From: Lotus japonicus
Lineage: Eukaryota > Streptophyta > Magnoliopsida > Fabales > Fabaceae
Assembly: GCF_012489685.1 (NCBI RefSeq)
Contig: NC_080043.1
Coordinates: 84,212,292-84,276,291 of the forward strand
DNA: 64,000 nt
Direction: 5' to 3'
In this document: in pieces, positions 12,962 to 23,840 of the stretch
Layout of the letters: each line of letters begins with the position of its first letter
How positions within the stretch are numbered: the first letter of the stretch is position 1
Program-made: the position numbers and the translations under genes
The notes under the pieces: model-generated
The model's database searches: none
Seen by the model: the letters and a program-made list of their open reading frames with translations, nothing else
What the model was told of the DNA's origin: nothing

Positions 12962-13330
12962 TAGGACTGTTCATGGTTCTCTGAGAACCGAAGCTAACCA
13001 AGAACCGAACCGAAAACCGAACCGTTTAAGAACCGAACCTTTAAGAACCGAACCGAACTCGAACCTAAATTGAAAAACCGGTTCGGTAACCGAACCAAAA
13101 TATCAACTACCAATTCAGGTTCGGTTCGGTTCGAACCATAGTATATCGGTTCGGTTCGGTTCGAACCATCTATAAATATGCATATTTTACCGAACTGGTT
13201 AACCAAAATTTGTAATCGGTTCGGTTCGAACCATACTATATCGGTTCGGTTCGGTTCTCTCGAACCAAAATTTTGGTTCAGGTTCGGTTCGGTTCGGTTC
13301 AAGCAAAGAACCGAACCATGAACAGTCCTA
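12962..13330. mobile_element. hAT-type MITE rich in GGTTCG repeats
   Basis: The ends are perfect inverted repeats, TAGGACTGTTCATGGTTC at 12962 and its complement ending at 13330. A perfect 8-bp direct repeat, CACGTAAC, flanks the element (12954-12961 and 13331-13338). An 8-bp duplication is the hAT signature. The 369-bp interior is mostly degenerate GGTTCG and CGAACC units, and the whole element is close to a palindrome. The 115-codon frame inside on the minus strand is a by-product of this repeat, not a gene. Confidence 0.9.
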
Positions 13331-13873
13331 CACGTAACCAATACAAGGCCTGGATGCTTGTTTTACAACGCGAGTATCATCCCATATTTAAATAAATGTG
13401 TTTGAAATCAATTTGTAAGTGTGGACCAATAAAAAAAAAACTCAATTTGTAAATGTGGGAATTGAGTCTTCAATGTCAAAATTCAAAACAAAGTGTTTAA
13501 ATGCTTTATTTCACAGTTGATTCTAATTCTAAAATGAATATATGATGAAGTTATAAAACGTAGCTTCAACAATGGATATAACCAATTTCTTAACGGAATT
13601 TCCCAACATTATCTCACAGAAATTATTTTTTATAAATGTAAAGAAAAATAACCATAAAACAATAGGCATAGCCCAATCAGGAGGATGATCCCAAAGATAA
13701 AAAAGGAAAACTCTCTAAGAACAGCATGTTTAGCGAAGGTATCAGCTATTTTTCCTGCACTATTTGTAAATACGCATGAATGAAAAAAATAGTCCAAAAA
13801 ACGTTGGATTCAAGCAGCTACAATTTGGATGTTTATTTTTGCATTGATACAAATACAAATGTGATTTAACATA

Positions 13874-13911
13874 GGGAATTGTTATTCAGACCCCCCCACC
13901 CTATTTAGACC
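13874..13911. repeat. Left terminal inverted repeat of the MULE
   Basis: It matches the right end in inverted orientation over about 38 bp. The differences are one substitution (CAGAC versus AAGAC) and a length change in the C run. Confidence 0.88.
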
Positions 13912-13929
13912 GAAGGAAATTTTTGAAAC

Positions 13930-14205
13930 CCGAAATTACCCCTTTCAAACGCACCCTTGTAGTGCGTTTCTCTCGCACCTACCCTAGACGCTCCTTAAGC
14001 ATGCGTTGCAAGCGCATGTTGAAGGTGCGATTAATTAGTGTCTGAGTTGATGTCCCGGTGTCTGACTATACATAGGTGAGACACATATACACCCTTAGTG
14101 AAGTGCGTTAGTCGCGCAGTTACAAAGTGCGTGATATGAGTCGCTCTTTTAAAGGCGTTAGCATCGAGCGTGCGTTGTTGACGCAGTTCCGTAATGCGAG
14201 GTTTT
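13930..14205. repeat. Left subterminal GTGCG cluster of the MULE
   Basis: GTGCG or its complement occurs about six times in this stretch (AGTGCGTTT, GGTGCGATT, AGTGCGTTA, AGTGCGTGA, CGTGCGTTG and TCGCACC), with extra GCGTT and GCGCA steps. The surrounding DNA is AT-rich. A matching cluster lies at the other end. The arrangement resembles transposase-binding subterminal repeats, which is an inference. Confidence 0.6.
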
Positions 14206-14375
14206 GCAGAAACTTGACAGAAACAAGAACTCCAACAGAAACATAAACTTTAACACAACAGAAACATAAACTAAGATTATATTACATCTGTCATTGATAC
14301 ATTAATAAACTTCAAGTTAAATCTTACATTATAATCTGTCAAAGATACATTACAACTAATATGAAAATTTGCAAA

Positions 14376-17351
14376 CTAATCTTCAACGAGATTTATGATT
14401 CCTCCATCGACCTTATGTATGTCTACATTTGCCTCTCGGGAGAGTTTGTTGAATAGGGCCATGCGATCTAGGTATGGTAGCTGTCAACCACGAGCTTTAA
14501 CAGTACAATGATAAATCCATTGTGGATTAACCGTTGGCAAATGAAAGTCAGTTGAAATAAGCACCTACATAATGATCAATTATATTGTTAAGTATCTCAT
14601 AAAGCTCATGTAATGTAAGGTAAATTCATACTAAATGTAATATTGAGCAGTACCTTCACCCAGTGGTTGTTGTTGACAAGGAGTAAACATATAATCTGGT
14701 GCTCTGACAGATGTAGCACTGGACCGGTGAGAGGGAAGTAGGTGGCCCCCCCCGATTCGACAAGGTCACGAACACAACCTGGTACATCGTAGCAACAATG
14801 TGACCCATATCCGGCATGGATAACCACTTCTCCTCCGTTGCAAACTCATTTGGAGCAAGATGCAAGGCTTGTAGTACTTTTTCGTAATGTTTGTCGGTGT
14901 CATACATACCATGATAAACACCTTGCCGTAATGTAAGCTCATTTATCATGTCTTCTCGGACTTTCTTCCAATTTTGTTCTCCCTTACCCATCAAGGAAGA
15001 AATGCATCTATATCCACAATTGCCATCATCTTCAACATTGTGAATGTCAATGACATACTCACGGAGGAATTCGGGCACTTCATGGATGTAGTTGGCCGAG
15101 TAAACTTTGCCTTTCGGGTGCTGTGGCGGGAGCTGAGCTGACTTGCTTGCTATCCTCTTGCTTCTCTTCTTAGGTGCAGATTGATTGGAAGGAATGCTCT
15201 TCCGTTTTGTTGACCGGGTCTTACGCCCCTTGCCTTGTGGAGCTGATGAGTTGCTACCTTGCTTTGACTCATGTACTGCATCAACATTCTCCCAAGAACA
15301 AGGAATGCGTCTGGTAGAACCCTTAGGTTCATTGGGCCGACCCCTTGTAGGCAACTTGTTTGGAGGATGACACATAGAAGTCTGATCCGGGTATGAAATC
15401 TCCCGAAGCCTCTCTTTGATAGTTTGTCTTCTTGAAACATTGGCTTCTTCAAACATCTTTGCAATGACTTCTAACTCTGTCGCAATGCTCAATCCCAAAA
15501 CAGGTTGAGATTCATCGGGTGCAGATGTTGATGTAAGCCTCCTCCAATGTTGGTCCACTGCTGTTAATGGAATAGTGTTCATCATACCAAGGCGACATGA
15601 GCAAGGCATGTCGTGTGTCCTCCTGATAGTGCAGCCGCATTTTCCAACGTGCGCTTTCTCCTTTGCGATCAACATGATGGCATATCTTGAGACTACACCA
15701 CGTAGGTTGTCGTACAACTTGTCCTTAAATGTATGCTCTCTGATGAAGATACTTGCCTGAAAAGCAGCATTAATCCTTGTATGCTGGAGAAGTGTGCACC
15801 TATGTATAGCTGCCCAAGCCGCACACATGTCACTCTTGCTATCTTTGATGCACACTTTGAGTTTTGCGTGTGCACCTTCAACCCTGTGCAAAGTTATAAC
15901 GTGCACATTAATATATACTTAATGAATGTAGCAAACTTATTGAAATGTCAGTGTCTAAGAATGTACCTGTTAGTAATTGTGTTACCCATGTGCATGTAAC
16001 GGTCAATCGCATACTTCACAAACTTGTGCTTAAACGGCAACCAAGTTTCCTTAATGTAATTCATGAGGTCAGAGTGCTCCCCAACAAGTGAACGTAAGAA
16101 GTCCATGCCTGCATTAAACTCCTCCGCTGACTCGGCATACATGACTCTATTCCATGCGTCCCCGACATCATCCCACATCTCCTTGTCTTGGATAGTGAGC
16201 TTGCACTTTGCCTTCACACACTTAGCAATATGGAATTGGCATAGCAGGTGAGCTGTTGTAGGGAATGTGGTTGTAACTGCGTTCATCAAAGCAGTGTCTT
16301 TGTCAGTAACCATGACTTTAGGCATGTCCTCTTCTTTAAGTAGCAACCCCCTTAGTTTTTCAAGTGCCCATGTAACTTCAGGTTCACGTTCATTGCACAT
16401 GTAGTCAAAACCGATTGTGTATGTGAATCCAACTGATGTCATGCCAACTATCTCCAACAATGGTATCATATACTTATCGGTCTTGTACGTGCTATCAAGC
16501 AAGACAACAGTACGAAATTGGTTGAATAGTTGGATGGAAACTGGATGGGCCCAGAATAAGGACCAGATCACCGTGGAACCCTCTTCAGTTCTGGACCAGT
16601 GCGTGTACCTGTCTTCCTCCAACAACCTCATCAAGTGCCGCATCTCTGACAATTGTCCTCTCTTGGCCCTAATGTGTGTCATTCGCTCATTGTACACTTG
16701 CCTTATGGTCGTCACATTCTGAGGGTTGGCATCCTTCAATGCAAGCAACATGTTACCTGACTTCACTCTATTGTCAACCATTTTAGCAACCATATCCTTT
16801 TCTTGACTTGTAAGGCGACCGGCACAGGCATGGCCAACCAGAGTCTCGACTGGCTGATGGTTGTGGTCGCCACGTACTACAGTCAACCTCCACAAACCAT
16901 CTTCTGATGTGTATCTCGCCTTGAGCCTGAACGGACAATCACATTTCTTGGTTCATGTCCCCTTCCGCACCAACACAGGCTTGTATGGTTTGTACTTTCC
17001 GCTCATCTCGCACACCAAAGTAGCCACCTGTCTGCCTTTACTCCCACGGCCCTTGCTCCCACAATCAGACCTTCTAATTATGATCACAAAGCCATGTTGC
17101 TTTCCTACATTCTTAGCCCAATCCAAAAGCTCCTCCCGAGTAGGAAAAACCTACAAAATATTAACACATATACGCATCACATATAAATTCAACTTATTTG
17201 ACATAAAATCACTCATTGGTTATGAAAATACCCTGTCTGCGGTAAATTGTTCTGTGTAGTCCGCTGCAATTGGCACATCATGTATATCTTCTACATTGGC
17301 TAATTGCCTTTCTTGTGGCATGTTCACTTCATATGACTCAGGGAGACTCAT
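14376..17351 (-). pseudogene. FAR1/MULE transposase fused to OTU protease domain, disrupted
   Basis: Four exons: 17351-17232, 17150-15967, 15883-14654 and 14564-14376, all with GT-AG junctions. Order of regions: a FAR1-type N-terminal domain (exon 2 start, to TKKCDCPFRLKARY and VVRGDHNH); a MULE transposase core (VVLLDSTYKTDKYMIPLL, VMVTDKDTALMNAV, LLCQFHIAKCVKAKC); a SWIM finger (GKCGCTIRRTHDMPCSC); a basic linker; and an OTU cysteine-protease domain with the DDGNCGYR catalytic Cys and the NNNHW catalytic His. Transposase and OTU regions share one uninterrupted exon, so they form one polypeptide. Lesions: TGA at 16955-16953 between KGT and TKKCDC; a frameshift in a run of eight G (14753-14746) inside the OTU domain; and TGA at 14486-14484 near the C-terminus. 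The spliced length is 2723 nt, one short of a whole frame, which agrees with a single lost G. Full-length protein cannot be made from this copy. Confidence 0.9.
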
Positions 17352-17410
17352 CCTGAAATGCAAAAGAAAATATGCAAATTATTTATTGTTTCTGTTACAG
17401 GCCAGAAATG

Positions 17411-17595
17411 TATTAATCGCACGTTGAAAGCGCGTCACACACGCATCTTATAAGTGCGACAGCGACGCGGTTAAACAATGTGTCTGGATAAATATAACAG
17501 ATAAACGCACTATCAGTGTGCATCCCTGTTGCACTCTCAGGGTGCGAACCTGACGCACACAAAGAGTACGGTGCTCACGCTTAATGAGAGTGCGA
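17411..17595. repeat. Right subterminal GTGCG cluster of the MULE
   Basis: About six GTGCG or CGCAC motifs (ATCGCACG, AAGTGCGAC, AACGCACTA, GGGTGCGAA, GACGCACAC, GAGTGCGAT) plus AGCGCGTC and ACGCGG steps. It mirrors the cluster at the left end and lies upstream of the transposase start. Confidence 0.6.
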
Positions 17596-17921
17596 TGGAT
17601 CTAGATCGGGATTTGAGTGCAGTACCTTCACAGATGACGACGACAACGAGGTAGGAGAAGTCGGGTGACAACGACGATCGCGGTAGCGACGTTGGTGATG
17701 GTGTTGGGTGAGGACGACGGCGGCGGTGGTGTGGGTGGTGGAGACGGTGGCCGGCAACAATGTGGGAAGTTGAAAGTGGGTTTGGAAGAAGAAAGAGTAT
17801 GTGGTGAGAGGGGGGTGAGGGGAGGTTTCAACAAAGCATTAGGAAGAAGGTGAGGATGAAGGGAGGGGTATATTTCAATTTTTTTCATTAAAAGTATTTT
17901 AGACATTTCTCATATTTTTGG

Positions 17922-17959
17922 GGTCTAAATAGGGGTGGGGGTCTTAATAACAATTCCCT
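17922..17959. repeat. Right terminal inverted repeat of the MULE
   Basis: Inverted partner of 13874-13911, ending CAATTCCCT next to the TTTAACATA target duplication. Confidence 0.88.
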
Positions 17960-17968
17960 TTTAACATA

Positions 17969-18771
17969 TAGTATCAAGGTATTACAGAGAAACTACAGTT
18001 TGCAACGTTGGATTTAACACGGATTGAAGAAGATTTTATCAAATTCAACATAGATCCAACCAAAGTCCAAACATACACTAAATCGGTGATTAATTGAAAC
18101 TTGGAAGAGTCATTCTGACAGCCATGTCACACAGCCTAAAATGTCGACAAGGAGGTTTTGTCACCATGAGTCAATGACCTGTCGATTGTGCTAATTATAT
18201 CCGTATTAATTAATCTCCATGATCACGTTATAGCTAATGGTTATTAGATGATCAAAACATTTTTACCCTTTACCACCAAGTGAAAGGGAAAAACACTACT
18301 TCACACTAGAATTTTCTACTAAAATAATTGCTAGGTTTAAAGGGGGATGGTTTTTTAAAATAGAAAAACTGGCTCTAAAATATAATGTTCATATTGCTTG
18401 AATAAAGACGAGCATATTCATAAAATAGTCAACCAGAATCACCATTCACTAAAACAAGAGACCTACGATAATAGCAAAAACCTTGTCTGCACAACATGAC
18501 AGAAAATCAGTAGTTTGCTTTGTAGCTAGTGGCATCTCTCCAAGCTCAGTTTTCCACCTTGATCCCAAGCATAGGTTTCCTATCTTAGTGATGAATCTTG
18601 CAGAGTAACAACAGTACACTCACTCAACAAATACAACATCTTTTTGGGTATTCAACAAGGATTATTATTCAGTAAAACCCACAGATGGAAGACAAAATCT
18701 ATATACCGGGAATCTCTTTGATGCTATATTCCAGAATAACCAGCCTACAAAAGAACCTTAAAGCTGACACC
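17969..18771. other. Spacer and RRP36 3' flank
   Basis: No gene is supported. The part from about 18480 to 18771 is probably the 3' untranslated region of RRP36, which reads leftwards. A plus-strand frame at 18685-18978 overlaps the last RRP36 exons on the opposite strand and is a shadow. Confidence 0.45.
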
Positions 18772-21700
18772 TTACTCCACATTGTCACCAGGTCTGCGAT
18801 ATGGGATATATCTATGGTCCTTTGCAGCATTTCTCCTCCTCCTTTTCTCAAGAAATGCTTCAAGTTTGCCAGATGCCTGAAAATGGTGAGTAAAATGAAT
18901 TATTTAAAAAGGCATTCGATAAATGACATAATGGGGACCAGGGGGAAGGGAACAGAGGTTATAGGATGTATACCTTGAGCTCATTATATTTTTCAATAAG
19001 CTTTTGCTTCCGGATATCAGCTGAAAGGAACAAAAAAGAAGGTCATCATCAATAGTTGATGTTGCATTTTATTTGTATGTATTTTTTAATGATTTTCAAA
19101 TCATTTAGTTTGGTACTGCTTAGCCCTCAGATTCATAGCGTTGCCAGTATTTGGAGGCAGCAATGAACTAGATTGTTTTCAAATGATATGATACTAATAG
19201 ATGTGACTCTAATCTGATGTGTTACACAACAGTGAACTGTGTTTGTGTGACATCCCTAGAATTTTGCCCTATAAATGATTGAATATATGGTACACCCCAA
19301 TCAGTACACAGAAAAAAAAGCATGTGCGATGTATTATTAAGCAGAACTTCCTTTGATGAGGAGATTCAGATGTAGGAGAAAATATAGAATACTACACGGT
19401 ATTGGAGAGACCCTCCTCTCCCCATGATTTTTTCCCTTCCCACTCCTCGCCCTATAAAACAGTTAAACTAACAGATCAAGTTGTTCTTTGGTTCACACAC
19501 TACACAGTTGACAAGCGATCCCAGGCAACTCCCCTATTCTTCCTATGTAGACACTTATCAGTATGTGCCTGTGCCTACCACCAATACTCACACCAAAACC
19601 TTTCACCTTAACCTTAAAGGTGAAAAGCAGTAAAGTTCTGTTGGAGTGCAGTAAGAAGTGCTGAAATTATAAGGTTTTAGTCTTTTAAGGTATTGAGAGA
19701 AGAAAAAGAATGTTGAGAATAATAAAATTGTATTGGTATGATATCAGGTGTTATTACAAAAGACAACAACATTCATCCTTATATTACTAATGGAATACTA
19801 ATCCTAATTAAATAAGGAAACATATTAACAAAATATAGAAATCTAATCTTAAGGAATAATCTAAACTTCCTAAACCACTCTAAGATATGATCAAGATATT
19901 AATTACAAGGTATTAATATCTTACATATTAACTCTCCCTCTCAAGCTAAAGCTTACCAAGCTTTTAGCTTTTTTACAAATATACCCTTTAGAAAAATTTC
20001 TTAAGAAGACAAGCAAAGTTAAAAAAGTTACTACTCAACGCCAGAAGTAGAGAGCCATTGGCTTACATTCCTCAAATTCAGGTCGGATATATAGGCCAAA
20101 AGGTATAAAGCAGAAGCTCACTAGAGTATCTATCAAAACTGAAGTGAAAACTCCAAAAACTAGTATCCTAAAATTCATGTATGTCAGTGGAATTCAAGAT
20201 GTAACACCCTCCAAAGAATCATCTTGTCCCCAACTTCCCATAAGTACATATGCTTATTTTCACGTTTATGCCTATGATCATGGGCACAGGGCATCAGGAA
20301 AATATTATAGTATGTCTATAATATTATAGAATTCAAGATGTAACACCCTCCAAAAAATCATCTTGTCCCCAACTTCCCATAAGTACATATGCTTTCTTCA
20401 CGTTTATGCCTATGATCATGGGCACAGGGCATCAGGAAAATATTATAGTATGTATAGACTACTACCAGGTGTCACTCAAAAGCCTAATCCTATTAACTAT
20501 CAAGTAGTTAACACTTAGCAGGGCTGTTTCATGAACTATAACAGATTTACTAGCAGCATCACTATCGAACATATTGCCTCTATTACCGCCAGTGTGCTAC
20601 AAGAAATGGGAAGATTGATGCTTAACGGTTAAAAGAGTTATTCTAATTATGCAAATATTGGCTCCACATATTGAATATGTATTCTATAATTTGGGTTCAC
20701 TGGGACCTCCACCTATGCCAGAGCCAATAAAATAAACATAAGCAGAAATTGCATCTGCAACATATGGAGAGAGAGAGAGAGGGAGAAGGGATCAGGAAAT
20801 GGGAGGAAGAGAAGAATTACATTTCTTGATATAATAAGGACGTTTTCCATGCTTTGCTGCTTCTCTCTCTTTCTTCTTGTGCTTAGCCAATATCTCTGCA
20901 TCAATATTCTTTGCTGAACCAGACTTCAATTGTTTGTCCTGAAAAGATATGTAAATGTGATCAAGTAAACTAATAAGTGTCACACTTCTGGAAGTGTAAG
21001 ACAAATTTCTAAAGACTTGTACTTACAACCCATGATAGACGTTCTTCTATTTCATTTGTCCGCTTAGGATCTCTGTATTTTTTCAGATCCTTTTTAAGAG
21101 CCTGTTATGCACAGAAGATGTCATAAGAGGAAAGCCATAGAAAAGCTACAAACAAAGTTCTACAATTACAATCTGGAAGACTACCTGTTTTTCAGCAGGA
21201 AGAACATCTTCATATAAAAAATTGTATCTTTGTTTGAACCTGCAATCCATGTGTATATATTACTAGTGCTGCCGACTCCCGTGAAAGGAAACAAGAGAAG
21301 CTACCAGTTTTAATTAAAAGAACTTGCTCACAGGTCACAATAAAATAGCAACGTAAAGACAATTGCATTCAAACTACACTACAGGGAATATAATTTCTCA
21401 TATTAAGCGACTTTCATGTGAAATTTGCATTCATCTGTCCGCAGCTTTAACTCATGCTACTAAGTTGACTCCTTCATGTGAGCGTGAGGAAAAGTAAAAC
21501 TAGCTTTCAATTAAAATGATAATAGTAAAGGAATGGCACTTGGCTAGACATGCTATAAAATGGCAACAGAATCGACATAGCTTTAGAACAGTATGAAATT
21601 ACTACTTTTTCATAAAACGATTGCAACTAAAACTATGCATTCCATAACATAAATGTACACGACTAAAAAAAGTAGAATAAATAACAGATGTCTAGAGGTG

Positions 21701-22678
21701 AACGTACCCGTCAGTGTCAAGATTACCACAAAGGGATTCAAATCGTGGATCACGTATAACCTGAAAATTATCAAAGGTATACATGATTCCTGCAAAACAT
21801 ATCCAGATAACTGTATAGTACAGCACCAACCCTAAACTTTGAAATTTTCAAAGTATCTACGCAGGAGAAGGCATTGCTGTAATATGCTTATACCAGCTTT
21901 TATTTATTTATTTGGATATGCTTATACCAGCTAATATCCTAAATTTGCACATGATAATGAATCCAAAGTTTTAATAGTGTATGAGGAAGTGTGCTAAACT
22001 ATTCAATATGTCACATGTTGATAAACAGAAATAACATAAAATAGAAGCAGAGAACGTTACACTCTATATACAAATAACAACTACACCACCCACCTTCTTA
22101 GGAGCTTGGATGACCTCTCTAAAAACAGGAACAGGCTTCTTGCAACTAACCTCCATTGGCCTACACAGACATTATAATTATAAATAATTTATTTGAATGT
22201 GATTTATGGACATTAAAAACACACTATGTTAAGCAGTAAACTCAGTTTAAAATACAATTACCTATTCTTGTTAGCCCTTTTCAAACTTTGGTCCTTTTTG
22301 GGTTTCTGGAAAAATGCATGTGCCCCATTTGAGCGTGCTTTCTGCAACTCCTCAAATGTAACATCAGCTAGCTCCTTCTCAATCTCATCCTCTTCCTCCT
22401 ACAATCATCAAAGTCAAAATCAATGACACTTCACACTTACCATGAACTTGAATCAAAATCAATCTAATTTTCATGAATTTTTTTTAATCACTCACATCCT
22501 CTGATGAAATAGAAGAAGCAGATTCGTCTGTTTCAGTTTCCTCGTGTTGGGGTTCGGAGACTGGGATTTTGCTTCTGTGTTTCTTCAATTCGAGAAAAAA
22601 AATCAAATCGGTTAGAGACGCATTAATCGTTTGTATAGAGAAGAGAAGGGAAAATGGATGATGAAGTACCTGAGCCAT
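18772..22678 (-). CDS. RRP36: rRNA-processing protein RRP36 homologue
   Basis: Ten coding exons fit in phase (250 residues): 22678-22670, 22582-22496, 22398-22262, 22160-22094, 21760-21708, 21239-21185, 21101-21027, 20938-20821, 19020-18974 and 18876-18772. The first exon codes only M-A-Q. The protein has an acidic N-terminus (HEETETDESASSISSED), then the conserved RRP36 core: FEELQKARSNGAHAF, KNRPMEVSCKKPVPVFREV, RDPRFESLCGNLDTD, FKQRYNFLYEDVLP and LKKYRDPKRTNEIEERLSW, then a very basic C-terminus (FLEKRRRRNAAKDHRYIPYRRP). RRP36 is a nucleolar component of the U3 snoRNP/90S pre-ribosome, needed for early cleavages in 18S rRNA maturation. Upstream telo-box and site II motifs fit co-regulation with ribosome genes. 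Intron 8 is the longest (1.8 kb) and holds an LTR remnant and a tandem duplication. Confidence 0.95.
19690..19980 (-). mobile_element. Copia-type LTR remnant in RRP36 intron 8
   Basis: Read on the minus strand, a purine-rich GAGAGGGAGAG tract is followed by an AT-rich block with features of a copia LTR, ending near a TTTCTTCTCTCAATACC tract. No second LTR or coding sequence is found nearby. Its limits are approximate, and it may be a solo LTR or a truncated 3' end. Confidence 0.45.
20190..20457. repeat. Tandem duplication, period 139 bp, in RRP36 intron 8
   Basis: Both copies begin GAATTCAAGATGTAACACCC (20190 and 20329) and run through CATCAGGAAAATATTATAGT. They differ by very few changes (AAAGAA versus AAAAAA, and a short indel after TATGCTT), so the duplication is young. 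A palindromic TATAATATTATA lies at the junction. Confidence 0.9.
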
Positions 22679-22940
22679 GTCTTTGCGAGAAACCAGAAGA
22701 AGAAGCGAACACTGGGTAGCGTATCGATGGAAAAGGTAGATACAGAAGAAGAGAACCACAACAGAGGACTCCGGCGACGACGTGCGGCACGGCGGAGGTG
22801 ACTGCGCAGCGGATCAAAGGTGAAGAGGTTGGAAAACGGGTTTGGTTGGGTTGCTACTTGTAAGACTGTGTTTTTTATTTTTAGGAAATTAGAAGAAATT
22901 ATTTAATTTTTTCAAAAGAAAAATTAGGATTTTTTTTGGA

Positions 22941-23022
22941 TTTAGGGTTTCCTTTTTTTTTTTTGGATCTGATGTTTTCTGGGCTGAGCCCATACTTCCC
23001 GACATTTGTTTGTCTGAGCCCA
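22941..23022 (-). promoter_or_regulatory. Telo-box with site II motifs upstream of RRP36
   Basis: On the RRP36 strand there is an AAACCCTAAA telo-box (22950-22941). Three site II-type hexamers (TGGGCT or its complement) lie at 22980-22985, 22987-22992 and 23017-23022. They are 260-345 bp before the ATG. In Arabidopsis this pair of motifs marks promoters of ribosomal-protein and ribosome-biogenesis genes and responds to cell proliferation. Here the link is inferred from position and from the gene's function. Confidence 0.65.
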
Positions 23023-23049
23023 GTTTCTAAAGAAAGAGTAAAAAAAAAA

Positions 23050-23290
23050 CCTTTTTTTTTATGTTAAACCGCCAACCGGCCGGTTTTCCCCGGGTCACCC
23101 GGTTCTTGACCAGTTCGCGCCCGGTTGTCTCACCTCACGGTTTTGAGGTTATTTCGGACCGTTCTAAGGTCCGGTTCCTAGTTTTATCAGTCGAACCGCT
23201 CTGTAACCATTCTTGTTCAAAGAGCAAGACGGAGAAGCATGAACAAGAGAAAAAGATTTTGTTATTTTTTAATGTACCAGTTTAAACGAC
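23050..23290. repeat. GC-rich CCGGTT-type dispersed repeat
   Basis: This block contrasts with its AT-rich neighbours and repeats CCGGTT/AACCGG steps (AACCGGCCGG, CACCCGGTT, GCCCGGTT, GTCCGGTT). The 74-codon frame inside it matches no family I know. It is probably a fragment of a dispersed element; its ends are not clear. Confidence 0.35.
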
Positions 23291-23464
23291 GTCATACTTA
23301 CGGGTGGATTAATGGGTAATCAATAGTAGAATTATCGTGCTAGTAGTATGTTATAAATAAATGAAAACTCAAAAGTAGAGATAACAAATGAAAAGAAGTA
23401 TAAATACAAAGAATGCAATTCTTATTACGAACTAGCTATAATATATTTTATTACTAGCACTACG

Positions 23465-23840
23465 GAACCGATAGAGAGTCCTTTAGCATGACCGCTTCTA
23501 GCTCCACATCATGTCTATCAACCACCCTGATGGCTATCGGTGGCTTACGAGCGCCTTTCATAGCAAGTCAATCCATTACACCATTACCCTTTCGAGAATC
23601 CAAGCCACGCTCACCCTCCAACTCCGAGACAACAGTTCTAAAATTTGCCGCAACACTAGAGCCTCCGTATGAAGCCTTACATCCTCCGCATGCCCAAGAA
23701 CATCACCAAGGTCCTTGCAATCCGTTTCACATATGATTTGACGGTGGCCCCAATTCCAAACAAGGTCAAAGCCATCCCTCATCACTCTCGCCTCCGCCAA
23801 GAACGGCGACCCACCAATCTCACAAACCTACTAATTTTTT
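23465..23840 (-). pseudogene. LINE-type RNase H domain fragment
   Basis: The minus strand encodes AEARVMRDGFDLVWNWGHR, ICETDCKDL and a helix ending LELLSRSWRVSVAWI. These are hallmarks of the RNase H domain found at the end of plant LINE polyproteins and in stand-alone RNase H-like proteins. After AWI the reading frame shifts, and the continuation (KGNGVMD, then a TGA, then LAMKGARKPP) lies in another frame. The upstream reverse transcriptase is missing. The copy is dead. Confidence 0.75.

Larger units (their letters stand above)
13874..17959 (-). mobile_element. Autonomous-type Mutator-like element (MULE), 4.1 kb
   Basis: Both ends carry a roughly 38-bp inverted repeat that starts GGGAATTGTTATT and continues through a C-rich run and CCTATTTAGACC. 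A 9-bp direct repeat, TTTAACATA, flanks it at 13865-13873 and 17960-17968. One end base is ambiguous, so the duplication could be read as 8 bp. The element holds one minus-strand gene with a FAR1-like DNA-binding region, MULE transposase, SWIM finger and OTU domain. It also has clusters of GTGCG motifs next to each end. The perfect target duplication suggests a fairly recent insertion, yet the transposase carries three lesions. Confidence 0.9.

Noticed and set aside
12994..13341. 115-codon minus-strand frame rich in Asn-Arg-Thr-Glu-Pro
   Set aside because: It is a translation of the degenerate GGTTCG repeat of the hAT MITE, and it spans the element's ends.
17628..17906. 92-codon Pro-rich minus-strand frame near the MULE right end
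   Set aside because: Low-complexity sequence just inside the terminal repeat; no domain, and it lies upstream of the transposase start as probable leader.
18685..18978. 97-codon plus-strand frame
   Set aside because: Antisense to the last two RRP36 exons, with no family motif.
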